DNA of 64,000 nt from Streptomyces seoulensis (lineage in GTDB: Bacteria > Actinomycetota > Actinomycetes > Streptomycetales > Streptomycetaceae), in the NCBI RefSeq assembly GCF_022846655.1, contig NZ_AP025667.1, forward strand, positions 3,137,001 to 3,201,000. Direction: 5' to 3'. The stretch's first letter is position 1. Each line of letters opens with the position of its first letter. This document shows positions 50,933 through 59,468 of the stretch, in pieces. The notes under the pieces are model-generated. The model searched no databases. It was not told the DNA's origin and worked only from the letters and a program-made list of their open reading frames with translations. Position numbers and translations under genes: made by a program.

Positions 50933-51238
50933 TCAGTCCCGGCCGCCCTTCTCGGCCACCGGCCAGACACCCGTCGACCGCTCGATGGCCTTGGCCCCGG
51001 TACGGTCCACGGCGCTGCGGACCACCGCGAAGATCGCGCCCTGCACGGCGGCCGCGAACAGTACCTCGCCCCAGCCGCGGTCCCGGTCCAGGGCGTCGGG
51101 CGCGTCCTCCTCGTGCCGTATCGCCATCCACGCCTTGCGGAAGGCCAGTCCGGCCAGCGCACCGCCGGCCCAGCTCATCACGAAGCCGACCGGCTTGTAG
51201 GTGAGCGAGAGTTTCCTCTTGGTCTTGTTCTTCGCCAT
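50933..51238 (-). CDS. DUF4235 domain-containing membrane protein
   Basis: A 101-residue protein with two membrane helices, around VGFVMSWAGGALAGLAF and EVLFAAAVQGAIFAVVRSAV, the DUF4235 pattern, preceded by a basic start (MAKNKTKRKLSLTYKP). The C-terminus has DRTGAKAIERSTGVWP, also conserved. The family is common in actinobacteria next to DUF3618 and holin-X genes, whose function is unknown. The following strand context (28 bp from the GST-like gene) suggests co-transcription with it. Confidence 0.85.
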   Translation of the reverse strand: MAKNKTKRKLSLTYKPVGFVMSWAGGALAGLAFRKAWMAIRHEEDAPDALDRDRGWGEVLFAAAVQGAIFAVVRSAVDRTGAKAIERSTGVWPVAEKGGRD

Positions 51239-51266
51239 GTCACGCTTCTTCCTCGTCCTGCCGCCC

Positions 51267-52283
51267 TCATGCAGGCAGACCTCGCGGCCCCACCCGCTCG
51301 TGCGGTGTCACCGGGCCCGGAGGCGTCCCCTCGCCGAACGGCCGGCCGCCCAACTCCTCGCGGTGGTGCGGGCTCAGCCAGCCCGAGAGATCCGGGCCGA
51401 GCGGCACGATGCCGGTCGGATTGATCCCGGAGTGCACCTGGTAGTAGTGCCGCTTGATGTGGTCGAAGTCGACCGTGTCCCCGAAGCCCGGCGTCTGGAA
51501 CAGGTCCCGCGCGTACGCCCACAGCACCGGGTTCTCCGTGAGCTTCCACAGATTGCACTTGAAGTGGCCGTGGTAGACCGGGTCGAAGCGGACCAGCGTG
51601 GTGAACAGCCGGATGTCCGCCTCGGTGATCGTGTCCCCGACCAGATAGCGCTGCCCCGCCAGCCGCTCGGCCAGCGCCTCCAGCCGCTGGAACACCCCGG
51701 CGCACGCCTTGTCGTACTGCTCCTGGTCCGAGGCGAACCCGGCGCGGTACACCCCGTTGTTGACGTCCCTGTAGACCTCGGCCATCACCTCGTCGATCTC
51801 GTCCCGCAGCCCCTCCGGATACAGGTCCGGCGCACCCTCGCGGTGCAGGGCCGTCCACTCGGTGGCCAGGTCCAGGGTGAGCTGCTGGTAGTCGTTGGTG
51901 ACCAGCTCACCGCTGGGCACGTCCACGATCGCCGGCACGCTCACCCCGCCGGGCGCGCCCGGCTCCCGCTTCTCGTACGCCTCGGCGAGGTACCGGATGC
52001 CGAGCACCGGGTCCCGGCCGCCGGGGTCCAGGGTGAACCGCCAGCTCCGGTCGTCCTGGACCGGGTCGGTCACCGCCATGGGCAGCGCCCGCTCCAGCCC
52101 CAGCAGACGGCGCGAGATCACCGCCCGGCTCGCCCACGGACAGGCCCGCGAGACCACCAGCCGGTAACGGCCGGACTCCACCGGCCACCCGTCGCGCCCG
52201 TCGGCGGTGATCCGGTCCGTGAAGTGGCTCCTGGACCGGTTGAACTTCTTGTGGCCGTAGGCACTGTTGCCGTCGCCACCCAT
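51267..52283 (-). CDS. glutathione S-transferase family protein, glutathionyl-hydroquinone reductase type
   Basis: A 338-residue protein of the YqjG/ECM4 branch (Xi-class GST). The catalytic Cys is in RLVVSRACPWASRAVISRR, followed by IVDVPSGELVTNDYQQ in the thioredoxin fold and the helical domain ending TITEADIRLFTTLVRFDPV and KRHYYQVHSGINPTGIVPLG. These reductases remove a thiol from glutathionyl-hydroquinones; streptomycetes use mycothiol, so the thiol partner is uncertain. The ATG at 52283 has GAGGAGG upstream, and I prefer it to the 27-bp longer frame. Confidence 0.88.
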   Translation of the reverse strand: MGGDGNSAYGHKKFNRSRSHFTDRITADGRDGWPVESGRYRLVVSRACPWASRAVISRRLLGLERALPMAVTDPVQDDRSWRFTLDPGGRDPVLGIRYLAEAYEKREPGAPGGVSVPAIVDVPSGELVTNDYQQLTLDLATEWTALHREGAPDLYPEGLRDEIDEVMAEVYRDVNNGVYRAGFASDQEQYDKACAGVFQRLEALAERLAGQRYLVGDTITEADIRLFTTLVRFDPVYHGHFKCNLWKLTENPVLWAYARDLFQTPGFGDTVDFDHIKRHYYQVHSGINPTGIVPLGPDLSGWLSPHHREELGGRPFGEGTPPGPVTPHERVGPRGLPA

Positions 52284-52413
52284 GTCGCCTCCTCGCCGCA
52301 CGGCACTCACCCGCGCGATGTCCCCGCCGGGCCCGCCCGCTCCCGCGCGAGCGGCCCTTTCCGTTCCGCCTGACGCGTTCCCCCTTTTCGCCGGGAGACC
52401 CGTGCCACGGCTC

Positions 52414-54285
52414 TCACCTGTCCTGGGACAGGCGCAGCAGGCCGGCGAAGGTGCCCCCGGCGTGGACGAGGTCGTCGTACGTGCCCTGCTCGGTGATCCG
52501 GCCCCGGTCCATGACGACGACGCGGTCGGCGATCCTGGTGTTCTCCAGGCGGTGGGTGATGACGATCGTGATCCGGTCGGCGGAGATGGCCTTGATGTGC
52601 TCGAAGATGGCGTGTTCGCCGTGCGGGTCCATCTGGGACGTGGGCTCGTCCAGGATCAGCAGGGGCGGGCGGCGGTACAGCGCCCGGGAGCAGGCGAGCC
52701 GCTGCCACTGGCCCCCGGAGAGTTCGGTGCCGCCGAAGATCTCGCGGGCGAGGAGGGTGTCCAGACCGGCGGGCAGCTCCTCCACGGTCTCGCGCATGCC
52801 GACCGCCTCGACCGCGTCCCGGACCGGGCCGTCGTCATGGCTGCGGGGCTGGCCGAGGGTGACGTTCTCCCGGACCCGCAGCGGCCACTGCGCGAAGATC
52901 TGCGGCACCAGACCGGTGCTGTCCCAGACGGTCGCCGGATCTGCGCCGGCGAGATCCGTGCCGTTCCAGACCACCCGGCCCTTGTCCGCCAGGTAGATGC
53001 CGGTGATCAGCCTGGTCAGGGTGCTCTTGCCGGAGCCGTTGACACCGACGACCGCGAGGATCTCGCCGCGCCGCAGCGTCAGGGAGACCCCGTCCACGGC
53101 CGGGCGGTCCTTGCCCGGATACCGGTAGCTGACCTCGTCCAGCCGGATCTCCTCCACCGGCGCCTGGACGACCGCGCCGCCCCGCCTCGGCGCGCGCTCG
53201 GCGGCGTGGTCGAAGAACGCCTGCATGTCACCGAGGTAGAGGCTCGTGTGGAAGACGGCCGCGCCCTCCACGACGAGCTGGGACAGCGCGGACAGCGTGG
53301 TCTGCACCGCGACGACGGCGGTGGCGGCGACGGGCGGCGCGACCCGGCCGGTGACGGCCAGCCAGGCGAGCATCCCCCAGGTCGCGGTGAGGAAGACACC
53401 GCCGGCGAAGGAGGAGAGGAGCGCGATCCGCAGTGTCCTCGGGGCCGCGGCGAGGGTGCGCCGGTCCACCCGTTCGGACAGGGCCCGGTACCAGTACAGG
53501 AGGTAGTCGGTCATGCCGTTGGCGCGGACCTCGTCGCCGTACTTCGGGGTGGTCGCCCACCAGCGGGTCATGCCCCGGACGTTGCGGTCCGCGATGTTGG
53601 CGTAGTGGATGTCGTAGTCCACCCGCGCGGTCAGGACGGCCCCGACGGCGGCCGGGGCGACGGCCAGCAGGAGCAGCGGCAGCACCAGCGGGTTGAGCAC
53701 GGTGACGACCGCGCCCGCGGTGACCATCCTGATCAGGGCCGACACGAAGCGCTGGGCGTCCATCACCATGACCTGCGTACGCGTCACGCCCATCTCGGCG
53801 GCTTCCTGCCGGTCGGAGAAGCCGTCCACCGCACAGGCGGCCGCCTCCACCCGGCAGACGGCCTCGACCAGAGCGGTGTCCGTGGCGGTCGTCAGCCGGG
53901 GAGTGATGCGGCGTTCGGCATAGCGGGCGACGGCCAGCGCGGTCCGGGCCGTGGCGCTCGCGCAGGCGACGACGAGCAGCGCGGGCAGGGCCGCCCGCAG
54001 CCGGTCCGCCATCGCGCCCGCACCGAGGAGCGGGGTCATGGCCCTGGCCGTGGCGGTCAGCAGTACGGCGGCCGCCACACCGGTCGCCACCTGGCAGGCG
54101 AGCAGCAGCAGGACGGCACGGCGGTCGATGGCCCACGCCATGGCCGTGATCCGGCCCAGCACACGCGGGAGTTGGGCGCACAGGCCGCGGAAGCTGGCCT
54201 CGCCGAGCGGGTTGACGGAGTAGTGCCCGGAGTAGGTGATCTCCGCCGGGGCGGGCGGTGGGACGGTACGGGACGATGTGCTCAA
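52414..54285 (-). CDS. ABC exporter, fused permease and ATPase
   Basis: A 623-residue half-transporter. Residues about 50-345 hold six membrane helices (RRAVLLLLACQVATGVAAAV, LVLPLLLLAVAPAAVGAVL, VAATAVVAVQTTLSALSQLV); residues about 375-610 are the ATPase: Walker A VGVNGSGKSTLTRLI, Q-loop LVPQIFAQWPLRV, signature TELSGGQWQRLACSRALYRR, Walker B LLILDEPTSQMD and H-loop VITHRLEN. It must dimerise to work. No peptidase domain is fused. It resembles exporters of peptides or lipids; the substrate is unknown, and the NRPS operon 3 kb away is not linked by operon structure. The TTG at 54285 has GGGAG 8 nt upstream. Confidence 0.87.
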   Translation of the reverse strand: MSTSSRTVPPPAPAEITYSGHYSVNPLGEASFRGLCAQLPRVLGRITAMAWAIDRRAVLLLLACQVATGVAAAVLLTATARAMTPLLGAGAMADRLRAALPALLVVACASATARTALAVARYAERRITPRLTTATDTALVEAVCRVEAAACAVDGFSDRQEAAEMGVTRTQVMVMDAQRFVSALIRMVTAGAVVTVLNPLVLPLLLLAVAPAAVGAVLTARVDYDIHYANIADRNVRGMTRWWATTPKYGDEVRANGMTDYLLYWYRALSERVDRRTLAAAPRTLRIALLSSFAGGVFLTATWGMLAWLAVTGRVAPPVAATAVVAVQTTLSALSQLVVEGAAVFHTSLYLGDMQAFFDHAAERAPRRGGAVVQAPVEEIRLDEVSYRYPGKDRPAVDGVSLTLRRGEILAVVGVNGSGKSTLTRLITGIYLADKGRVVWNGTDLAGADPATVWDSTGLVPQIFAQWPLRVRENVTLGQPRSHDDGPVRDAVEAVGMRETVEELPAGLDTLLAREIFGGTELSGGQWQRLACSRALYRRPPLLILDEPTSQMDPHGEHAIFEHIKAISADRITIVITHRLENTRIADRVVVMDRGRITEQGTYDDLVHAGGTFAGLLRLSQDR

Positions 54286-54509
54286 CTGCGCGTCTCCCTG
54301 CGTGACGGAATCCGGTGGACGATGCGGCACCGGGGTCAACGACAGGGAGACGGATATCGAACACACGTGTTTCGGCCGCAGCGGAGTCCGTATCGCGAGG
54401 CGTGATTCCGGGAGACCGGGAAACGCGCCGCAGGACTCACCGCGTCGGGCCCTCGCGTGGCACTGGCCGAATCGCCGCGGCCGATACGCGTGTGACGGAC
54501 GGGTTCCGC

Positions 54510-55298
54510 TCAGCTCTTGAGGCGCTCGCGGTCGCCCATGATCACGACCGGGTGGTCGGCGGGGTCGAGGGTGCGCAGCAGGGTCTTCATGCCTGCCTCC
54601 GGAACGGTCACGCAGGCCGACGTGCCGTCACCGTGGTCCAGGTGCAGCCAGATGCCGCCGCCCTTCTCCACGCCCTCGGGACGGCTCCAGTCATAGGGCG
54701 GGGTGCCCTTGAGCCGGTTGTAGTTGATGGCAATGACGTAGTCGAAGTCGTGGGCGTGGGCCTCGTCGTCCTGGTTCACCGAAGCGGCGTAGGCGTTGTC
54801 GTCGTACCAGTACGGCAGCTTGCTGCCCGGGCTGCGCAGCGTGCCTCCGGCGTCGGTGAGGCTGAAGACGCCGACGGGACTGCGCTCGTCGTCGAGCTGA
54901 TGGTCCGTCGTCCAGCCCCGGCGGCCGTTGTGCGACGGCCAGCTCGCGGACTGCTTCCACTGGGCGCCCTGCTTCTCGTACAGCACCGCGAGGCCCTCGG
55001 CGGAGTCCCGGTCGTCGCCGTAGACGACCACGAGCTGCCGGGTGGCGGACGGTATCTGCTCGCCCATCCGCGCCCCGACGCCGGGGACGCCGGTGCCGGT
55101 CGCCGGACTGGAGGAGCCGGACACGGCGGGGTTGCCGTTGCCCGCGGCGCCGCCGGAGCGCGCCCGCCCGTCGGTGTCCCCGCAGGACGTGGCCACCGCG
55201 AGCAGGACACCGCAGACGGCCGCCGCGGATATGGCATGCCGGGCACCACCGCGCCGCGCATACCGGGGACAGGACGGAGTGTCAGTGGAGTTCCGCAT
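54510..55298 (-). CDS. L,D-transpeptidase (YkuD/ErfK)-family lipoprotein
   Basis: A 262-residue exported protein. The N-terminus has a hydrophobic segment ending LLAVATSCGDTDG, a plausible lipobox, then a Gly/Ser-rich linker. The C-terminal YkuD-like domain (about 90-262) reads RSPVGVFSLTDAGG, FDYVIAINYNRLKG and GIWLHLDHGDGTSACVTVPE, with the catalytic Cys in TSACVTVP and a His eight or nine residues earlier. Typical enzymes of this COG3786-like branch have AGCV here, so the Gly before Cys is replaced by Ala. It is likely to cross-link peptidoglycan or attach a surface molecule. The ATG at 55298 is divergent from the kinase gene. Confidence 0.82.
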   Translation of the reverse strand: MRNSTDTPSCPRYARRGGARHAISAAAVCGVLLAVATSCGDTDGRARSGGAAGNGNPAVSGSSSPATGTGVPGVGARMGEQIPSATRQLVVVYGDDRDSAEGLAVLYEKQGAQWKQSASWPSHNGRRGWTTDHQLDDERSPVGVFSLTDAGGTLRSPGSKLPYWYDDNAYAASVNQDDEAHAHDFDYVIAINYNRLKGTPPYDWSRPEGVEKGGGIWLHLDHGDGTSACVTVPEAGMKTLLRTLDPADHPVVIMGDRERLKS

Positions 55299-55380
55299 GA
55301 TCCAAATCCTGTGGCGCGACCCGCGGGGCGCGCATCCCGGACCGGCATCCGGCCTAAGCGTGCCGCTACCGTGTCTCCCC

Positions 55381-56289
55381 ATGACAGTCACCGGGACGGA
55401 CATCACGGCGGACCTGATCCGGGATCTGCTGCGCGAGCAGCACCCCGACCTGGCGGACCGCCCCCTGAAGCTCGGAGCGCTCGGCTGGGACAACCAGGTG
55501 TGGCGGCTCGGCGACGACCTCGCCGTCCGCATGCCCTGGGCGACGGAGTCGGCGGACGCGCTGCTGCGCAAGGAACACACCTGGCTGCCGCTCCTCGCGA
55601 CCGGCCTCCCCCTCCCGATCCCCGTCCCGCAGCGCCTGGGTGAGCCCACCGCGCGCTTCCCCCGGCCCTGGCTCGTCACCACCTGGGTACCGGGCGAGCC
55701 CGCCGACCGCGCCCCCGCGACCCGCCCCGCCGAGGCGGCCGACACCCTCGCCGCCTTCCTGACCGCCTTTCACCGCCCCGCCCCCGACGAGGCGCCCACG
55801 GGAAGGGACCGCGGCGGCCGACTGGCCGACACCGCCGAAGGCTTGGACCGCGCGCTCGCCTCGGCCGCCGGACCGGGACTCGTCCACGACCCGGACGCCG
55901 TCCGCGCGGTCTGGGAGGACGCCGCCGCGCCCGAATGGACAGGCCCCCGCCTCTGGCTCCACGGCGACCTGCACCCCGCCAACATCCTCACCACCGACGG
56001 CACCTTCTCCGGCGTCATCGACTTCGGCGACCTCTTCGCCGGTGACCCGGCCTTCGACCTCGCCTCCGCCTGGCTCCTCCTGCCCGACGGAGCCCTCGAC
56101 CGCTTCCACACCGCCTACCACCCCACCCCGGACCCCTCGACCCTGCGCCGTGCCCGGGGCTGGGCGGTCCTCCGTGCCCTCGCCGGCATCCACATCGGCC
56201 ACGCGGGCGATCAGGGCCGCCCGGGAGGCAAGCCGACGTGGGGCCCACCGGGACAGGCGGCGTTGCGGCGGCTCACGGCGTCGCTCTGA
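55381..56289 (+). CDS. aminoglycoside phosphotransferase (APH) family kinase
   Basis: A 302-residue kinase-fold protein. The N-lobe has VWRLGDDLAVRMPWATESAD with the ATP-binding segment; the catalytic loop is LWLHGDLHPANILTTDGT and the DFG-like motif is VIDFGDLFAGDPAFDLAS. Such enzymes phosphorylate aminoglycosides, macrolides, amino alcohols or sugars; similar Streptomyces genes are often not resistance factors. The ATG at 55381 has no ribosome-binding site, but TACCGT ends 8 nt upstream, suggesting leaderless mRNA. It is convergent with the MATE gene. Confidence 0.86.
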   Translation: MTVTGTDITADLIRDLLREQHPDLADRPLKLGALGWDNQVWRLGDDLAVRMPWATESADALLRKEHTWLPLLATGLPLPIPVPQRLGEPTARFPRPWLVTTWVPGEPADRAPATRPAEAADTLAAFLTAFHRPAPDEAPTGRDRGGRLADTAEGLDRALASAAGPGLVHDPDAVRAVWEDAAAPEWTGPRLWLHGDLHPANILTTDGTFSGVIDFGDLFAGDPAFDLASAWLLLPDGALDRFHTAYHPTPDPSTLRRARGWAVLRALAGIHIGHAGDQGRPGGKPTWGPPGQAALRRLTASL

Positions 56290-56297
56290 CCGCTCTG

Positions 56298-57680
56298 TCA
56301 GCCCGGAGGCGCTGGGCGCCGAGAGCGGAGCGCGGCGCCGTCCGGCACGGTGCCGTCCTCGGTGAACGCGCTGTGCCTGCGGAAGGAGTACGCCTTGCCG
56401 GCAGCCTGGAGGAAGTTGGCGAGAGCGAGAGCCGTCCACAGGGCGGCCAGACCCCTGGCGCGGGCGACCGGTACGGCGACGGCGGCCAGGACTCCGTAGC
56501 AGAGGAAGGTCGACACGAAACTCGGCACCGTCCGCTTGAGCCCGATGAGGCCGAACCCGACGACCGCCTGCAGCGCGTCGGTGACGACCACAGCCAGCAC
56601 CAGCGGCAGAAGGTCCGTGATCCGTGGCCGCACCTCGGCGTCCGCGGTGAACAGCGGAACGACCCATCGGCTGAGGACGATTAACGCCCCCGCGACGGCC
56701 CCGGTCACGGCCAGTGCCAGCCCGGTCCCGGCCCGGACGCCGCGGCGGACACTCGCGCTGTCACGCTTCTCCGCATGGTCGGAGACCAGCGGGACGGTGG
56801 CCTGGCCGACCGCCACCGCGGCCGTGAAGACGAGATTGACCAGCGTGATGCCCACGCTGTGCACCGCCGCGCTGTCCGTCCCGGTCCGGGCCGCGGCGAA
56901 GGTCAGTACGCCCAGGACGGCGAACTTGACGAGTACCGTGACGGCCAGCGGAATCCCCACGGCGCCCAGCTTCCAGACCCGCTTCACATCCGGCCTGCCC
57001 GGGCGAAGGGAGCTGCCGGTCAGCACGGTGGCGTGGCGGAGGGCCAGTTGGGCGGCCACCGCGCTGATCACGCTGGAGGTGAGCATGGCGACGCCCGCCC
57101 CTGTGAGCCCGTGACTCGGCAGTGGTCCCGGTCCACCCACGAGGAGGACCGACAGCGTGACGGACGCGGCGGTGCCGAGGAACCCGGCCCGCATCACCAG
57201 CTTCGAGTGGCCCAGCGCGACCAGGACGGACGTGGCCGACGAGCCGACCGCGACGGCGAGAACGCTGCCGGCCAGCAGGACGGGGAAGATCCCCAGCTCG
57301 TCGAGGGCGGCACGGGGTACTCCGGTGGCTTCCCCGATCAGCGGAACCGCCGCGACCGCCGCTGCCGCGAGGGAACCGACCACGACCGCCAGCCACGTCC
57401 CGCCGCGCACCACGGACAGCAGCCGCTCAGGCTGCTCTCTGCACGCCGTGACGAACGGCATCACGCCACGCAGCGCGCCCGCCACCGTGGCCGTCGCAGG
57501 GCTGAACACGGCCATGGCGACGGCGAACGCCGCGAGCGTCGCGGTGGAGTGGTTGCCGAGCAGCGCGGTGTCGACCAGGGCCCCCGCCGAGGCGGCGAGC
57601 ATCGCCAGGTAGAGGGGGAGAGCTGCTGCCGCTATCCCTCTCCACCCGACGCTTTCGGCCGGTCCGGGTCCTTTGGTCAC
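56298..57680 (-). CDS. MATE family efflux transporter
   Basis: A 460-residue membrane protein of about 12 helices. It starts as a typical MATE protein (IAAAALPLYLAMLAASAGAL, VDTALLGNHSTATLAAFAVA), and the second half repeats the pattern (AVGIPLAVTVLVKFAVLGVL, AVHSVGITLVNLVFTAAVAV, GQATVPLVSDHAE). MATE carriers expel cationic drugs or metabolites using protons or sodium. The GTG at 57680 is the best start, giving a short N-terminus before helix 1; a frame to 57767 adds a poorly coded stretch. Its substrate is not evident. Confidence 0.88.
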   Translation of the reverse strand: MTKGPGPAESVGWRGIAAAALPLYLAMLAASAGALVDTALLGNHSTATLAAFAVAMAVFSPATATVAGALRGVMPFVTACREQPERLLSVVRGGTWLAVVVGSLAAAAVAAVPLIGEATGVPRAALDELGIFPVLLAGSVLAVAVGSSATSVLVALGHSKLVMRAGFLGTAASVTLSVLLVGGPGPLPSHGLTGAGVAMLTSSVISAVAAQLALRHATVLTGSSLRPGRPDVKRVWKLGAVGIPLAVTVLVKFAVLGVLTFAAARTGTDSAAVHSVGITLVNLVFTAAVAVGQATVPLVSDHAEKRDSASVRRGVRAGTGLALAVTGAVAGALIVLSRWVVPLFTADAEVRPRITDLLPLVLAVVVTDALQAVVGFGLIGLKRTVPSFVSTFLCYGVLAAVAVPVARARGLAALWTALALANFLQAAGKAYSFRRHSAFTEDGTVPDGAALRSRRPAPPG

Positions 57681-57746
57681 GGATCGATCATCACACCGGG
57701 GGAGGGGGCGGATCAGCGGAAGTGGCCAACTCCCAGGGGAAGTCAG

Positions 57747-57772
57747 GGCCGGTGCCACGAGCGGCACCGGCC
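57747..57772. terminator. terminator hairpin after the phosphoesterase gene
   Basis: A 10-bp stem (57747-57756 with 57763-57772) lies 15 bp after the phosphoesterase stop on the minus strand and before the MATE start. Confidence 0.65.
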
Positions 57773-57786
57773 TCTCAGGCCGGACC

Positions 57787-59214
57787 TCACAGGTGCGGCC
57801 GCCTCCCGTGTTCCTGGCGTGGGAAGGTCTGGTCCGCCCCCGGTAGCGTCGGCTTGGGAAGTGTGGCCACCTCCTCCTTCGCCTTCTCGAGCTGCTCCGC
57901 CGTGTCGTCCGGCAGGCGCGGCGGGCGTGGGCGGGCCGAGCGGAAGCGGAAGGCGCTGGTGAGGTCGCCGAAGGTGCTGCGGCGCCAGTCGCTGATGTTG
58001 GGCTCCTCCACCCCGGTGACGTGCTCCAGGAACTGCAGCGCCGAGGTGTGGTCGAAGGCTTCCGTGGCGACCCAGCCGCCCACCGTCCAGGGCGAGATCA
58101 CGATCGCCGGCACCCGGAAGCCGCCCCCGATGGGCAACCCCTGCACGAACTCGTCCGGCGTCCCGGCGGGCGGCACCGGCGGCGGTACATGGTCGAACAG
58201 GCCGTCGTTCTCGTCGTAGTTGAGGATGAACGCGGTCTTGCGCCACACCTTCGGGTTGGACGCGATGGCCTCGATCTTCGAGGCGACGAAGTCCGCGCCG
58301 GCCGCCGGGAGATAGTCCGGGTGCTCCGACTGGAAGCTGGTCGGCATGATCCAGGACACCGCCGGGAGGCGGTCGTTGCGCGCGTCGTCCTCGAAGGTGC
58401 CCTCGGGCTGCGGGCGCACCCCGCGCTCGTACAGCTCCGAGCCAGGGACGGCGTTCTTGAACGTGGCGAACTGCTCCAGCATGTTGCAGCCGTAGTCGTC
58501 GTCCTGCTGGTACACCTTCCAGCTCACCCCGGCCGCCTGGAGCCGCTCGGCGTAGGTGGTCCACTGGTACGGCTTGGGCGCCGAGTTCTTGATGACCGGG
58601 CCGCCCTGCGTGCCGCCGGGGTCGAGCGAACCGGTCATCCACATCAGCCGGTTGGGCCAGGTCGGCCCGAACACCGAGCAGAAGTAGTTGTCGCAGACGG
58701 TGAAGGTCTCGGCGAGCGCGAACTGGAACGGGATGTCCTCGCGCGTGTAGTAGCCCATCACGTACGGGCCGTTGACACCGTCGGCGGCGCGATGGGCGGG
58801 CAGCCACTGGTCCATCTTGCCGCCGTTCCATGCCTGGTGCTGCACGGACCAGGCATGGCTGGTGGACGGGATGGCCTGGGCGCTGGAGGAGTGGGTGTCG
58901 AGGTGGAAGGGCAGCAGGTAGCCCTTGGGGTTCTGCGCGTCGGGCTGGTAGAAGACGCTGCGTCCGCTGTCCAGCTCAAGGGCCTGGGGGTCGGCGAAGC
59001 CGCGGACACCGGAGAGGGTGCCGAAGTAGTGGTCGAACGACCGGTTCTCCTGCATCAGCAGGACGACGTGCTCGATGTCGCGCGGCGAACCGCCCGCGGG
59101 CGGCCCCGCGGCGACGGCCTTCTGGACGCTCGGCGGAAGCAGGGACAAGGCCGCGGCGCCACCCAGCGCACCCGCGGCCGACCCCAGGACTCTACGACGG
59201 GTCAACTCGCCCAT
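57787..59214 (-). CDS. Tat-exported phosphoesterase (phospholipase C/acid phosphatase family)
   Basis: A 475-residue secreted hydrolase. The twin-arginine signal is TRRRVLGSAAGALGGAAALS. The mature enzyme belongs to the phosphoesterase/PLC family: VVLLMQENRSFDHYFGTLSG has the metal-binding and nucleophile residues, AFILNYDENDGLFDHVPPPV supplies further metal ligands, and VPAIVISPWTVGGWV follows. It lacks the long C-terminal domain of phosphocholine-specific PLCs, so it may be a nonspecific phospholipase or a phosphatase. The ATG at 59214 has GAAGGGA upstream. A phosphate (Pho) box is not obvious in its promoter. Confidence 0.87.
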   Translation of the reverse strand: MGELTRRRVLGSAAGALGGAAALSLLPPSVQKAVAAGPPAGGSPRDIEHVVLLMQENRSFDHYFGTLSGVRGFADPQALELDSGRSVFYQPDAQNPKGYLLPFHLDTHSSSAQAIPSTSHAWSVQHQAWNGGKMDQWLPAHRAADGVNGPYVMGYYTREDIPFQFALAETFTVCDNYFCSVFGPTWPNRLMWMTGSLDPGGTQGGPVIKNSAPKPYQWTTYAERLQAAGVSWKVYQQDDDYGCNMLEQFATFKNAVPGSELYERGVRPQPEGTFEDDARNDRLPAVSWIMPTSFQSEHPDYLPAAGADFVASKIEAIASNPKVWRKTAFILNYDENDGLFDHVPPPVPPAGTPDEFVQGLPIGGGFRVPAIVISPWTVGGWVATEAFDHTSALQFLEHVTGVEEPNISDWRRSTFGDLTSAFRFRSARPRPPRLPDDTAEQLEKAKEEVATLPKPTLPGADQTFPRQEHGRRPHL

Positions 59215-59424
59215 TGCTGTCCCTTCTCGAGCGCGAGACGCGCTCCTGCGGAGTGTCGGTCGACCCGGCCGAGAGGCCGGGCCGCCGATCACTCTCCGCC
59301 CATCCTGGCGGGACGCGTCAGGGGAAGGCGGTGAACATGTGGCCAACGCGCGGGAACGGCTTGACCAGGTCATTACCGTGAATGCCGTTACGCCGCACGG
59401 GAGTTGCCGGGTGTTCAGAGAAGA

Positions 59425-59452
59425 GGCCCCCACCGCCGGTGCGGTGAGGGCC
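59425..59452 (-). terminator. terminator of the sugar-oxidation operon
   Basis: An imperfect stem (6 bp plus 5 bp around one mismatch, loop CGGT) lies 17 bp after the DUF1080 gene stop. Confidence 0.6.
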
Positions 59453-59468
59453 CTCGCTCTCCCGTCGC

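Noticed and set aside
52414..54285. ABC exporter considered as exporter of the NRPS product
   Set aside because: It is about 3 kb from the operon, has its own start region, and four unrelated genes lie between. No sequence evidence ties the two.
55381..56289. APH-family kinase as an antibiotic resistance gene
   Set aside because: The fold is clear but nothing in sequence or neighbourhood shows an antibiotic substrate; many such kinases are metabolic.
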